Assembly (NCBI GenBank): GCA_026418715.1
Contig: JAOAAV010000062.1
Span: forward strand, 1 to 64,000
Source of the DNA: Clostridia bacterium
GTDB lineage: Bacteria; Bacillota; Clostridia; UBA1381
Direction: 5' to 3'
DNA: 64,000 nt
The notes below the pieces were generated by a model that saw nothing but the letters and a program-made list of their open reading frames with translations, was not told where the DNA came from and did no database searches. Numbering within the stretch: the stretch's first letter is position 1; every line of letters starts with the position of its first letter. The position numbers and the translations under genes are program-made. This document shows, one piece after another, positions 26,743 through 36,750 of the stretch.

Positions 26743-27386
26743 TCGGATACCCCCCCGCTTTGAATGATTTTTTCGGCAAGCTCCAAAATGTTATCCACAA
26801 CAAAATCAGGATTAAATTCAAGAAGCTTGTCAAACGTTGTGGAGTATTTTACGGCGGCAAGCTTGGTCCCCGCTCTTTTGCCGCATTCCAAATCAAATAC
26901 ACTGTCACCTACCATAACGCTGTCAGCAGGTCTTACGTTAAGCTTTTCGCATGCGGCGAAAATAGGCATGGGATCGGGTTTGTGGCGAATTGTATCATCC
27001 GGCGTAATTAAGGCATCGAAATAGTTGTCCAAACCAAGAAGATGTATCCCGCGCAAAAGAGTCGGCAGTCTCTTAGATGTTACCACAGCAAGCTTATAGC
27101 CGCAGTTTTTTAAACGCTTTACGCCTTCTGAGGCCTTGTCAAAATACTGTATTAACTCGTCATGATGCTTTTGGTTAAATTCTCTGTACGCATTGTGCAG
27201 CGCATCCTGATACTCCCCATAAATGCCAAGCGACGAATAAAGCGGCTTACCATAGAGAGCATGAATTTCTTCCATGGTAATATCTCGTCCTAAAACTGTG
27301 CGAAAAGCGTGTGAATAAGATGCAAAAATCAAATCGTTTGTGTTTATTAGAGTTCCGTCAAAATCAAAAAGTACAGCTTCTATCAT
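26739..27386 (-). CDS. HAD-family hydrolase (PpaX/phosphoglycolate phosphatase-like)
   Basis: VLFDFDGTLINTNDLIFASY...LAVVTSKRLPTLLRGIHLLGLDNYFDALITPDD...KPDPMPIFAACEKL...VMVGDSVFDLECGKRAGTK. Confidence 0.92.
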   Translation of the reverse strand: MIEAVLFDFDGTLINTNDLIFASYSHAFRTVLGRDITMEEIHALYGKPLYSSLGIYGEYQDALHNAYREFNQKHHDELIQYFDKASEGVKRLKNCGYKLAVVTSKRLPTLLRGIHLLGLDNYFDALITPDDTIRHKPDPMPIFAACEKLNVRPADSVMVGDSVFDLECGKRAGTKLAAVKYSTTFDKLLEFNPDFVVDNILELAEKIIQSGGVSE

Positions 27387-28786
27387 GTGTTACCCTTTTT
27401 CTTTTTTAGTATTTTAGCTCTTTTTATCAGATATTCACGATTATTAAGCTCCGGATTAATAACAACGTCATCTAAAAGAATCCGCAAAGCATCACCAAGC
27501 TCACGCCCGGGCTTGTACCCGATTTTAAGCAAATCCTTGCCGTTTACCGCTAAACTGCTGATAAGATAAGGCTGATTTTCTGCTAAAATATTTTTATAAA
27601 TATATCTTATATTGTTTATGCGCTCAAGCTTTTCTGCAAGAAAATTAGGATTTTTTGCTTTGCTGTCCGCTTCCTGCAAAGCAAGAAGCTTGTCAAAAAG
27701 TTCTTCCCCCGTTCGCGCCATCATGCGTTTTACTGCGGGAGCCGACGGGTCAATTCTAACATCGTGATTTTCAACCAAAATGCATATGGCTGATATGCTG
27801 TCATTGTCAAAATGCAGACGATGCAGAACGTCGTTTGCAATTTTCAAGCTTTCCTTGTGGTGTCCGTAAAAGTGTATAACTCCAAAATGGTCAACGCTTG
27901 CGCAGTTCGGTTTGCCTATGTCGTGAAAAAGTGCAGCCCATCTTAAGATTAAGTCGTTCGGAGTATTTTTTATGGTTTCGATAATATGTTCGCCGACATC
28001 GTAAATATGGTATTTGTTCTTCTGATTAGTTCCAAAGCAGCATTCAAATTCATTCATAATGTATCTCAAAAGACCTAATTCATGCAAAAGAATTATATGG
28101 TGTGGTCTCGGAGAAAGCAGTATTTTATTGAGTTCATCCCGTATCCGTTCGCCGCTGATTCGGCGGATAAGAGGAGCACATTTTACAATTGCCTTTTTAG
28201 TGCTTTCTTCTATTTCAAAACCCAATACTGCACTGAAGCGAACCGCACGCAGCATACGCAGAGCATCTTCTAAAAATCTTTTCTCGGGGTCGCCCACACA
28301 GCGTATTATTTTGTTTTCAATGTCTTTTTTGCCACCGTAAAAGTCGGCAAGCCCCCTTCTGGGACTGTATGCCATGGCATTTACCGTAAAATCCCGCCTT
28401 GATAAATCATCCTTGATATTATCCATAAAAATAACCGAATTTGGATGCCTGCCATCCGTATAGTCACCGTCCATGCGGTAGGTGGTAACCTCATAGCCGA
28501 CCTTGTTTTTGATTACGGTTACCGTACCATGCTTTAAACCCGTATCAATGGTACGCTTGAAAAGAGCTTTAACTTCATTAGGGAGAGCAGATGTGGCAAT
28601 ATCAAAATCGTGAGGAGGTTTTCCCATCAGCAAATCACGCACTGCTCCGCCTGCGATATATGCACTAAATCCCGCCGCTTCCAATTGCTCCAGTATATAC
28701 GCGGCATCATCGCTGATTTTCAAAAAAGACAAAATCCCACCCCCTGCGTTTGGTATATTTATTTTATAATGCATATATTCTAACAC
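27383..28786 (-). CDS. cca: CCA tRNA nucleotidyltransferase with HD domain
   Basis: AYIAGGAVRDLLMGKPPHDFDIATSALPNEVKALF...RRDFTVNAMAYSPRRGLADFYGGKKDIENKIIRCVGDPEKRFLEDALRMLRAVRFSA; HD motif ALFHDIGKP. Confidence 0.96.
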   Translation of the reverse strand: MLEYMHYKINIPNAGGGILSFLKISDDAAYILEQLEAAGFSAYIAGGAVRDLLMGKPPHDFDIATSALPNEVKALFKRTIDTGLKHGTVTVIKNKVGYEVTTYRMDGDYTDGRHPNSVIFMDNIKDDLSRRDFTVNAMAYSPRRGLADFYGGKKDIENKIIRCVGDPEKRFLEDALRMLRAVRFSAVLGFEIEESTKKAIVKCAPLIRRISGERIRDELNKILLSPRPHHIILLHELGLLRYIMNEFECCFGTNQKNKYHIYDVGEHIIETIKNTPNDLILRWAALFHDIGKPNCASVDHFGVIHFYGHHKESLKIANDVLHRLHFDNDSISAICILVENHDVRIDPSAPAVKRMMARTGEELFDKLLALQEADSKAKNPNFLAEKLERINNIRYIYKNILAENQPYLISSLAVNGKDLLKIGYKPGRELGDALRILLDDVVINPELNNREYLIKRAKILKKKKGNT

Positions 28787-28928
28787 AAAAAAGCAGAAAA
28801 GAGAAGTTGATTTTTAACAGTTTTAAGATTAAATTGCCATGGGCTGATTAATATAAATAGAACTGTAAAAAGTACATTGTTGCATCAATATTGCAATTTT
28901 CACTGTAACGTAAGCCATGATAAATGTA

Positions 28929-28957
28929 TTGACAGTTCAATAAAAAAATATTATACT
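28929..28957 (+). promoter_or_regulatory. Promoter TTGACA-N17-TATACT for rsmE
   Basis: TTGACA 28929-28934, TATACT 28952-28957. It lies inside the longest ORF (28877..), so supports a downstream start. Confidence 0.7.
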
Positions 28958-28999
28958 GATGATTATGGAAAAATATCATTGGAAAATGAGGTTGTAAGC

Positions 29000-29758
29000 T
29001 TGCCTAAGTTTTTTGTATCGCCTGATAAAGTGTTGGAGAATAAGATAATTATTGACACCGTTGACGTTTCGCATATTACAAAGGTTTTGCGTTTGAAAGT
29101 GGATGATGTAATTTCCGTGTGCGACGGCGCAGGCTTTGATTATGATGCGAAAATATCCGAAATGAGCGGTAAAAAGATTACGTGCGATATATTAAAGAAG
29201 TATGAGTCTGATACCGAGCCGAATATTGAGGTTACCTTGTTTCAGGGGATACCAAAGGGTTCTAAGATGGAATATATAATACAAAAGACTACAGAATTAG
29301 GGATAAGAAGAATTGTCCCATGCGTTATGCAAAGGTGTGTGGCAAAGCTTGACGATACATCTCAAAAGAAGATAGAGCGCTGGCGAAAGATCGCCCAAGA
29401 AGCGGCAAAACAGTCAGGCAGGGGATCTGTTCCCGAAATTTTGGAGCCTGTTGACTTTTTGGAAGCTTTGGTTATGCTAAAGAGAAACGATATATTTTTC
29501 GTGCCTTATGAATGTGAGGAAAATACAACATTAAAGCCGGTTCTTCAGTCAAAGTGCAATTTAAAGACAGCGGCATTTATGATTGGACCGGAAGGCGGTT
29601 TTGATCCTGTCGAAATTGAGAAGATAAAATCGGAAAACATTGCTACGGTCACACTGGGAAAGAGAATTCTTCGTACCGAAACGGCCGGAGAAGCCGTACT
29701 TTCCATGATTATGTACGAAATAGGTGATATAAACCAAATTACGGGAGGAAGAAAATGA
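29000..29758 (+). CDS. rsmE: 16S rRNA (uracil1498-N3)-methyltransferase, TTG start
   Basis: LPKFFVSPDKV...HITKVLRLKVDDVISVCDGAGFDYDAKI...IGPEGGFDPVEIEKIKSENIATVTLGKRILRTETAGEAVLSMIMYE; SD ATGAGG upstream of TTG 29000. Confidence 0.93.
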   Translation: MPKFFVSPDKVLENKIIIDTVDVSHITKVLRLKVDDVISVCDGAGFDYDAKISEMSGKKITCDILKKYESDTEPNIEVTLFQGIPKGSKMEYIIQKTTELGIRRIVPCVMQRCVAKLDDTSQKKIERWRKIAQEAAKQSGRGSVPEILEPVDFLEALVMLKRNDIFFVPYECEENTTLKPVLQSKCNLKTAAFMIGPEGGFDPVEIEKIKSENIATVTLGKRILRTETAGEAVLSMIMYEIGDINQITGGRK

Positions 29759-30219
29759 ACTCTAAAAGAGAAAGAATAGAGAAAATAGTAAATAGAATTT
29801 TAATCAATTTTGGAATAGGAATTGTCGCATATATTTTGTTGTGGTTTCTGCTTTCAAAATTGGCTATGGACAATGCACCCGTGTTTTCGCTTGCTGCGTT
29901 TTTTGCGGCGGCAGCGGTGGTATTTTATGTTTTGTCCGCTAAAAAGGGACTGCCGCTTAAAAATTATGCGCATATGTTTGTGGCGTTCTCATGTGCGCTG
30001 CTTTTTACGAAAGCAGCGGTTATTGTGTCGTCTGTTGTGGGGATTAATCGTTTTGTATCTCTTTTAAATCAAAAGTTTTTGAAAGTGGCTTTCAACACCA
30101 CATACGAGGTAAAGTTCATAGCAATTTTAGGAGCACTGTATTTGATTGCTATGCTTATTTACAACTGTGTGCTTATTGCCCGAATTTCAAATGAAAAACC
30201 AAACAAGAAGAAAAAGTAA
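29755..30219 (+). CDS. Hypothetical integral membrane protein coupled to rsmE
   Basis: ATGA overlap with rsmE; about 4 hydrophobic segments, Lys-rich C-terminus. Confidence 0.75.
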   Translation: MNSKRERIEKIVNRILINFGIGIVAYILLWFLLSKLAMDNAPVFSLAAFFAAAAVVFYVLSAKKGLPLKNYAHMFVAFSCALLFTKAAVIVSSVVGINRFVSLLNQKFLKVAFNTTYEVKFIAILGALYLIAMLIYNCVLIARISNEKPNKKKK

Positions 30220-30230
30220 AAATCGGATTT

Positions 30231-30270
30231 AAAACACCTCAAAGTATCGTATGCTGTGGGGTGTTTTTTG
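30231..30270 (+). terminator. Intrinsic terminator
   Basis: AAAACACCTC ... GGGGTGTTTTTTG. Confidence 0.75.
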
Positions 30271-30415
30271 TATATAAGATTTTTATTTAATATTAATCTT
30301 TCACGCATATCATTCACTTCCTTAATTTGCAAGTTTATTACACATATTTTGTACACAATCAGAAAATTCATTTAGATTATCAGAATGATAATTTTCATAG
30401 TGTATAATTTTATAA

Positions 30416-30444
30416 TTGACAGAAGGAAGATTAAGTGCTACAAT
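30416..30444 (+). promoter_or_regulatory. Promoter TTGACA-N17-TACAAT of marR-ABC operon
   Basis: TTGACA 30416-30421, TACAAT 30439-30444. Confidence 0.85.
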
Positions 30445-30461
30445 GTTAGCATCCTAACATT
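30442..30461. promoter_or_regulatory. Candidate MarR operator palindrome AATGTTAG-CATC-CTAACATT
   Basis: 8-bp inverted repeat overlapping the -10 and transcription start, 5' of a marR gene. Confidence 0.75.
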
Positions 30462-30470
30462 TTAGGGGAG

Positions 30471-30911
30471 ATGGAAATGGATAAAAATATCGGATTTGAA
30501 ATCAAAACACTTTCTCATCTTATAAAAAGAAGGATTGATAAATTCGCTGGTGGGACAAATCACTCCGGATTAACCGGCGGCCATGGTTGGATAATAGGTT
30601 ATCTTTATGATAAAAGCAAAACAAGGGATGTCTTTCAACGCGATTTGGAAGCCGAATTTTCTATAAGACGCTCCACTGCTACGGGGATTTTAAAGCTGAT
30701 GGAGAAGAACGGGCTTATTGTCAAGGAGCCCGTAGAGAAAGATGCAAGACTTAAAAAATTAGTTCTCACTCCAAAGGCAGTCGCTCTTCATGAAAAAGTA
30801 ATATCTGAGTTCAATAAAATGGAGGAGCAGTTGTCCAGGGGGTTAACAGAGGAGGAGAAGGAGATGTTTTTTAAAGTCATTGACAAAATTAAAAACAATA
30901 TCATTTCATGA
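30471..30911 (+). CDS. MarR-family transcriptional regulator
   Basis: RDLEAEFSIRRSTATGILKLMEKNGLIVKEPVEKDARLKKLVLTPKAVALHEKVISEF. Confidence 0.92.
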   Translation: MEMDKNIGFEIKTLSHLIKRRIDKFAGGTNHSGLTGGHGWIIGYLYDKSKTRDVFQRDLEAEFSIRRSTATGILKLMEKNGLIVKEPVEKDARLKKLVLTPKAVALHEKVISEFNKMEEQLSRGLTEEEKEMFFKVIDKIKNNIIS

Positions 30912-30927
30912 AACAGGAGGTTATTGC

Positions 30928-32670
30928 ATGATTAAACAGCTTGCGGGGTGCGTAAGGCAGTACAAGAAATATGCACTCCTTTCACCGTTTTTTGTGACAT
31001 TGGAGGTGGTCATGGAGGTAATTATTCCTTTTCTTATGGCCACGCTGATTGATAAAGGAATTAACGAAGGAAATATGAATGCAATTTTAAATATAGGAGG
31101 ATTGCTTGTTCTTTTTGCCGTACTGTCATTGACCTTTGGTGCACTTGCGGGCAGATATGCGGCAAAGGCGTCTGCAGGTTATGCAAGAAATTTAAGACAT
31201 GATATGTATCATAATGTGCAGGAGTTTTCTTTTTCTAATATTGACAAATTTCAGACGTCGAGCATTATAACAAGACTTACAACCGACGTAACAAATGTGC
31301 AGAATGCTTTTCAAATGATTATCCGTGTTGCAGTACGTTCGCCGATTATGATGATTTTCTCGCTTGTTATGGCATTTAGTGTAAATCATAAGATTTCACT
31401 TATATTTCTTGCCTCAATACCGTTTATTGGGATTGGATTGTATTTGATTATAAAAAATGCACATCCTGTCTTTGAAAGGGTTTTTCGTACATATGATGTG
31501 TTAAATAGAATCGTGCAGGAGAATTTAAGGGGTATTCGGGTGGTAAAATCATATGTGCGTGAAGAATATGAAAAAAGCAAGTTTGAAAAAGTTTCAACTC
31601 AAATTTATCGTGATTTTTCCACTGCTGAAAGAATAGTTGCGCTTAGTATGCCTCTGATGCAATTTGGCTCTTACATTTCCATTCTTTTTATTTCATGGAT
31701 TGGAGCAAGGCTGATTGTCTCTTCCGAAATGACGACGGGACAGCTTATGAGCATTATAACGTATGCTTCTCAAATTTTGATGAGTCTTATGATGCTTAGC
31801 ATGATTTTTGTTATGATAACAATTTCCCGTGCTTCGGCGGAAAGGATTTCAGAGTTGCTTGAGGAAAAAAGCAATCTTAAAAATGGGGAAAATCCAATAT
31901 ATGAAGTTAAAAACGGCGACATTTCCTTTAAAAATGTAAGCTTTGGCTACACAAGCAACAAGATATGCCTGAGCAATATAAACATAGACATAAAATCTGG
32001 GGAAACTGTAGGCATTATAGGCGGTACAGGCAGTTCAAAAACAACGTTGGTTCAACTTATCCCACGCCTTTATGACGCAACCGAGGGAGAGGGTTTCGTA
32101 GGCGGAGAAAATGTTCGCGATTATGATATTCACACTTTGAGAAATGAAGTGTCAATGGTACTTCAAAAGAATGTTCTCTTTTCGGGTACGATAAAGGAAA
32201 ATTTAAGATGGGGCTGCGAGGATGCGTCCGACGAGGAGCTTGTGCGTGTGTGCAAGCTTGCACAGGCACATGAATTTATCATGTCCTTCCCGAAACAATA
32301 TGACACATACATTGAGCAGGAAGGAACTAATGTTTCAGGGGGGCAGAAACAGCGCCTGTGCATAGCAAGGGCTATTTTGAAAAAGCCTAAAATATTGATT
32401 CTGGACGATTCCACAAGCGCAGTTGACACAAGAACAGATTCTCTTATCAGAAAAGCATTTAGAGAAGAAATACCCGATACGACAAAAATTATCATTGCTC
32501 AGCGCATTTCATCCGTGGAAGATGCGGATAAAATTATAATAATGGACAACGGCAGCGTGAACGATGTGGGAACACACGAACAGTTGCTTGAAAGAAATCC
32601 GATATATCAGGAAATTTATTATTCGCAAATGAAGGGAGGCGATAAGAGTGCCGCCGTTATCAGTAAATAA
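30928..32670 (+). CDS. ABC exporter half-transporter (degenerate-site subunit)
   Basis: TM domain plus NBD: GIIGGTGSSKTTLVQLIPRLYD, NVSGGQKQRLCIARA, ILILDDSTSAVD (E to D at catalytic position). Confidence 0.95.
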   Translation: MIKQLAGCVRQYKKYALLSPFFVTLEVVMEVIIPFLMATLIDKGINEGNMNAILNIGGLLVLFAVLSLTFGALAGRYAAKASAGYARNLRHDMYHNVQEFSFSNIDKFQTSSIITRLTTDVTNVQNAFQMIIRVAVRSPIMMIFSLVMAFSVNHKISLIFLASIPFIGIGLYLIIKNAHPVFERVFRTYDVLNRIVQENLRGIRVVKSYVREEYEKSKFEKVSTQIYRDFSTAERIVALSMPLMQFGSYISILFISWIGARLIVSSEMTTGQLMSIITYASQILMSLMMLSMIFVMITISRASAERISELLEEKSNLKNGENPIYEVKNGDISFKNVSFGYTSNKICLSNINIDIKSGETVGIIGGTGSSKTTLVQLIPRLYDATEGEGFVGGENVRDYDIHTLRNEVSMVLQKNVLFSGTIKENLRWGCEDASDEELVRVCKLAQAHEFIMSFPKQYDTYIEQEGTNVSGGQKQRLCIARAILKKPKILILDDSTSAVDTRTDSLIRKAFREEIPDTTKIIIAQRISSVEDADKIIIMDNGSVNDVGTHEQLLERNPIYQEIYYSQMKGGDKSAAVISK

Positions 32671-34558
32671 CAGAGATATGAGATTTAAAAAGGGGCGTGG
32701 GCCAAAGGATGCCAAAAAAACTATAAAAAGGCTCATGTCATATATTGGGAAGCAGTATAAACTCCGTTTTGCTTTGGTTCTTGTATGTATCTTTTTCAGC
32801 GGTATAGCGGGCGTATTGGGGTCCATGTTTCTAAAGGTTTTGATTGATGATTATATTTCCCCGCTTCTTTTGCAGGAAAATCCTGTATTTGACGGCTTGC
32901 TGAGGGCAATATTGATAATGTTTATCGTTTATATGGTAGGTACTTTATCGACTTATCTGTATAACAGGCTTATGGTTGTCGTTGCACAGGGAGTGCTCAA
33001 AAGAATTCGTGACGAAATGTTTGCACATATGCAGACATTACCTATCAAATTTTTCGATACGCACACGCACGGAGACATTATGAGCTATTATACAAACGAT
33101 ACGGATACTTTGAGGCAGGTAATGACGCAAAGCCTTCCTCAGATGTTCTTGGCCGTTATTACCATTTTCACGGTGTTTTTTGTAATGCTTTTCACAAGTG
33201 TGTATTTGACTGTACTTGTACTGCTTTTTATTGCGTTTATGCTGTTCATTACTAAAAAAATCGGCGGGATGAGCGCAAGCTTCTTTGTGAAACAGCAACA
33301 GTCTTTAGGAAAGTTAAACGGATATATCGAAGAAATGATTAACGGTCAGAAGGTAGTCAAGGTATTTTGTCACGAAGATGAGGCAAAAAAGCAGTTTGAT
33401 GCATATAATGATGAATTGTGTGAAAACGCGACGCAGGCTAATGTTTATGCAAACATATTTATGCCAATAATGGCCAATTTAGGGAATATACAATATGTTT
33501 TAATCGCAATCGTTGGAGGAGCGTTGGCTGTCAGCGGCATAGGAGGCTTGACGCTTGGAGCTATTGCTTCGTTTTTACAGCTGAGTAAAAGTTTTACTAT
33601 GCCGATTACACAAATTTCACAGCAGATAAACTCAATTGTTATGGCGCTTGCGGGAGCGGAAAGAATATTTAGTCTGATGGATGAAAATCCGGAAGAAGAC
33701 GACGGATATGTTACCTTGGTAAATGCAAAGTATGACGGAGATAAATTGATTGAAACAAGCGAGAGAACCGGTATTTGGGCATGGAAGCATCCTCACAAAG
33801 ACGGGAGCATTACTTACACGAAAGTAACCGGTGATGTGAGATTTTATGATGTCGATTTCGGGTATGACGAGAACAAGACTGTTCTGCATAATATAACATT
33901 GTATGCTAAGCCGGGAGAGAAAATCGCATTCGTAGGTGCTACGGGAGCAGGGAAAACGACAATAACCAATCTCATCAACAGATTTTACGATATTGCGGAT
34001 GGGAAAATTAGGTATGACAATATAAATATCAATAAGATTAAAAAGAGTGATCTTAGAAGATCGCTGGGCATTGTTCTGCAGGACACTCATCTTTTTACAG
34101 GCACAATAAAGGACAATATAAGATACGGAAAGCTTGACGCAACGGATGAAGAAATTTTCAAGGCTGCAAAGCTTGCCAACGCAGATGACTTTATCAAAAG
34201 ATTGCCCGAAGGCTATGATACCGAAATTACAGGGGACGGAGGGAGCCTTTCTCAAGGACAAAGACAGCTTCTTGCAATTGCAAGGGCGGCTATTGCAGAT
34301 CCTCCGGTTATGATTCTTGATGAAGCGACATCGAGCATAGACACACGAACAGAGGCAATCGTGCAAAAGGGTATGGATGCTCTTATGAAGGGCCGTACCG
34401 TATTTGTAATAGCACACAGATTGTCTACGGTGCAAAACTCTGATGTAATTATGGTATTGGATTTTGGTAGGATTATCGAACGCGGAAACCATGAAATGCT
34501 GATTAAGGAAAAGGGAAGATATTATCAGCTTTATATGGGCGCATTTGAATTGGAATAG
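32648..34558 (+). CDS. ABC exporter half-transporter (canonical Walker A/B partner)
   Basis: VGATGAGKTTITNLINRFYD, SLSQGQRQLLAIARA, VMILDEATSSID. Confidence 0.95.
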   Translation: MPPLSVNNRDMRFKKGRGPKDAKKTIKRLMSYIGKQYKLRFALVLVCIFFSGIAGVLGSMFLKVLIDDYISPLLLQENPVFDGLLRAILIMFIVYMVGTLSTYLYNRLMVVVAQGVLKRIRDEMFAHMQTLPIKFFDTHTHGDIMSYYTNDTDTLRQVMTQSLPQMFLAVITIFTVFFVMLFTSVYLTVLVLLFIAFMLFITKKIGGMSASFFVKQQQSLGKLNGYIEEMINGQKVVKVFCHEDEAKKQFDAYNDELCENATQANVYANIFMPIMANLGNIQYVLIAIVGGALAVSGIGGLTLGAIASFLQLSKSFTMPITQISQQINSIVMALAGAERIFSLMDENPEEDDGYVTLVNAKYDGDKLIETSERTGIWAWKHPHKDGSITYTKVTGDVRFYDVDFGYDENKTVLHNITLYAKPGEKIAFVGATGAGKTTITNLINRFYDIADGKIRYDNININKIKKSDLRRSLGIVLQDTHLFTGTIKDNIRYGKLDATDEEIFKAAKLANADDFIKRLPEGYDTEITGDGGSLSQGQRQLLAIARAAIADPPVMILDEATSSIDTRTEAIVQKGMDALMKGRTVFVIAHRLSTVQNSDVIMVLDFGRIIERGNHEMLIKEKGRYYQLYMGAFELE

Positions 34559-34579
34559 AAAACATTATGACCGCTTCCG

Positions 34580-34621
34580 AAACAAAAAGATGCTTTATAC
34601 AAATAGAGCATCTTTTTGTTT
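34580..34621 (+). terminator. Intrinsic terminator after ABC operon
   Basis: AAACAAAAAGATGCT ... AGCATCTTTTTGTTT, 15-bp stem. Confidence 0.9.
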
Positions 34622-34703
34622 GTATAAGCAAATTCTGAATTTGACCTGCCATTTACAGGCAATATGCACAAATAATATTTCAATTGCTGCATTAAATTAC
34701 ACA

Positions 34704-34717
34704 CAAACATTCATTCG
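34704..34717. promoter_or_regulatory. Candidate LexA/DinR (SOS) box upstream of uvrB
   Basis: Minus strand CGAATGAATGTTTG versus CGAACN4GTTCG; one deviation in each half-site, just 5' of TTGCTT-N17-TATACT. Confidence 0.45.
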
Positions 34718-34794
34718 CTTTTTGGTTGCTTTTTTGTTTTAGGTGTGTTATACTGTTTATGCTACATTTATTTTTGCAGGATGAGGAGATATTT

Positions 34795-36750
34795 ATGGGC
34801 AAATTCGAGTTGGTGTCTGATTTTGTGCCGCAAGGCGACCAGCCTCAGGCCATCGAGCGCCTTGCAGACGGGATACAAAAAAAATATCGTGCCCAAACAC
34901 TTCTTGGCGTTACGGGTTCGGGAAAGACATTTACTATGGCAAATGTTATTGCAAAAGTCAATAAACCCACTCTTGTGCTTGCCCATAATAAAACCTTGGC
35001 GGCTCAGCTTTGCAGTGAGTTTAAAGAGTTTTTCCCAAACAATGCGGTGGAGTTTTTTGTAAGTTATTACGATTATTATCAGCCGGAGGCATATATTCCT
35101 CAGACGGATACGTTCATTGAAAAGGATGCGGCAATAAACGATGAAATAGATAAGCTTCGCCACAGTGCAACATCAGCATTGTTTGAACGTGAGGATGTTA
35201 TTGTTGTTGCCAGCGTATCGTGCATTTACGGGCTGGGTGATCCTGAAGATTATAGAAACTTAATGCTCTCTTTGCGTGTAGGTATGCGAAAGGACAGGGA
35301 TGAAATTCTCCGAAAGTTGGTTGAGATACAGTATGAGAGAAATGACATTAACTTTGTAAGAAACAAATTCAGGGTAAGAGGCGATGTAGTGGAAATATTC
35401 CCCTCAAACAATGCCGAAAACGCTATACGTGTCGAGCTTTTTGGCGACGAGATAGAGAGAATTTCGGAGATTAATGCGTTGACTGGGGAAATTATAGGTT
35501 ACCGAAATCACGTTGTGATTTTTCCTGCTTCACATTATGTTACAACCAGGGAAAAAATGGAGCTTGCAATTTTGTCTATCGAGGCGGAGCTTGAAGAGAG
35601 AATTCGCTTTTTTAAGGCTAATGATATGCTGATTGAGGCGCAGAGGATAGAGCAGCGTACACGCTATGATATTGAAATGATGCGTGAGATAGGTTTTTGT
35701 CAGGGAATTGAAAATTACTCAAGGCATATAAGCGGAAGAGAGGCGAAAAGCGCTCCGTTTACCCTTTTGGATTATTTTCCGAAGGATTATTTGATGATTA
35801 TAGATGAGTCACACGTTACCGTACCGCAGGTTCGGGCAATGTATCATGGTGACAGGTCAAGAAAGGATGCATTGGTAAACTACGGTTTTAGACTGCCTTC
35901 TGCATATGACAATCGACCGCTTACCTTTGAAGAGTTTGAAACCAGAATCAATCAGGTTATTTTTACGAGTGCAACTCCTGCCGCGTATGAAAAGGAGCAT
36001 TCATCACAGACAGTAGAGCAGGTTATACGCCCGACAGGGCTGCTTGACCCTGAAATTATTGTAAAGCCGGTTGAACATCAAATTGATGACCTGATTGAAG
36101 AAATTAATAAACGGACGGCTCAAAAGAGCAGAGTACTTGTTACGACGCTTACAAAAAAAATGGCGGAGGATTTGACGGACTTTTTAAAAAGCGCCGGAAT
36201 TCGTGTCAGATATATGCATTCTGAGATAAAAACCATAGAACGAACTGAAATTATTCGCGATTTGCGTTTGGGTGAGTTTGATGTGCTTGTGGGAATAAAT
36301 CTTTTACGTGAGGGGTTGGATTTGCCTGAGGTGTCGCTTGTCGCTATTTTAGATGCCGATAAGGAAGGCTTTTTAAGAAGTGAATCCTCTTTGATACAAA
36401 CAATCGGCCGTGCCGCAAGAAACGTAAACGGGAAGGTCATTATGTATGCGGATACGGTTACAGGCTCTATGCGCAGGGCAATTGACGAAACCAACAGGCG
36501 TCGCAAAATGCAGGCGGAGTTTAACGAAAAACATGGTATTGTGCCGAAGACTGTCAGAAAGGATATACGTGATATTATTGAAGCCACAAAAGCGGCAGAA
36601 GGAGAGATTGTTGAAAAGGAAGTTGACGATATTGAAAGAATTATTTCGCAGCTTACGAATGAGATGCTTTCAGCGGCACAAGCGTTGGAGTTTGAAAAAG
36701 CGGCAGAGCTTAGAGATAAAATAAAAAAGATGCAAGGAAGATTAAATTGA
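34795..36750 (+). CDS. uvrB: Excinuclease ABC subunit B
   Basis: [24 protein letters not shown]...[17 protein letters not shown]...[13 protein letters not shown]-terminal UVR motif. Confidence 0.98.
   Translation: MGKFELVSDFVPQGDQPQAIERLADGIQKKYRAQTLLGVTGSGKTFTMANVIAKVNKPTLVLAHNKTLAAQLCSEFKEFFPNNAVEFFVSYYDYYQPEAYIPQTDTFIEKDAAINDEIDKLRHSATSALFEREDVIVVASVSCIYGLGDPEDYRNLMLSLRVGMRKDRDEILRKLVEIQYERNDINFVRNKFRVRGDVVEIFPSNNAENAIRVELFGDEIERISEINALTGEIIGYRNHVVIFPASHYVTTREKMELAILSIEAELEERIRFFKANDMLIEAQRIEQRTRYDIEMMREIGFCQGIENYSRHISGREAKSAPFTLLDYFPKDYLMIIDESHVTVPQVRAMYHGDRSRKDALVNYGFRLPSAYDNRPLTFEEFETRINQVIFTSATPAAYEKEHSSQTVEQVIRPTGLLDPEIIVKPVEHQIDDLIEEINKRTAQKSRVLVTTLTKKMAEDLTDFLKSAGIRVRYMHSEIKTIERTEIIRDLRLGEFDVLVGINLLREGLDLPEVSLVAILDADKEGFLRSESSLIQTIGRAARNVNGKVIMYADTVTGSMRRAIDETNRRRKMQAEFNEKHGIVPKTVRKDIRDIIEATKAAEGEIVEKEVDDIERIISQLTNEMLSAAQALEFEKAAELRDKIKKMQGRLN

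Noticed and set aside
28877-28999. Supplied upstream start for rsmE
   Set aside because: A TTGACA-N17-TATACT promoter lies inside this stretch and homology begins at LPKFFV; TTG 29000 is preferred.
31998-32050. Walker A variant GGTGSSKT as a sequencing error or pseudogene sign
   Set aside because: Deviations in this subunit are concentrated at one ATP site, as expected for degenerate-site heterodimeric exporters; the ORF is intact.
33632-34492. 286-aa antisense ORF opposite the second ABC gene
   Set aside because: Cys/Ser/Ile-rich translation with no domain signal; lies fully antisense to a clear ABC exporter NBD, so treated as a codon-bias artefact.
36120-36587. 155-aa antisense ORF opposite uvrB
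   Set aside because: Shadow ORF over conserved UvrB helicase motifs; no RBS or family resemblance.
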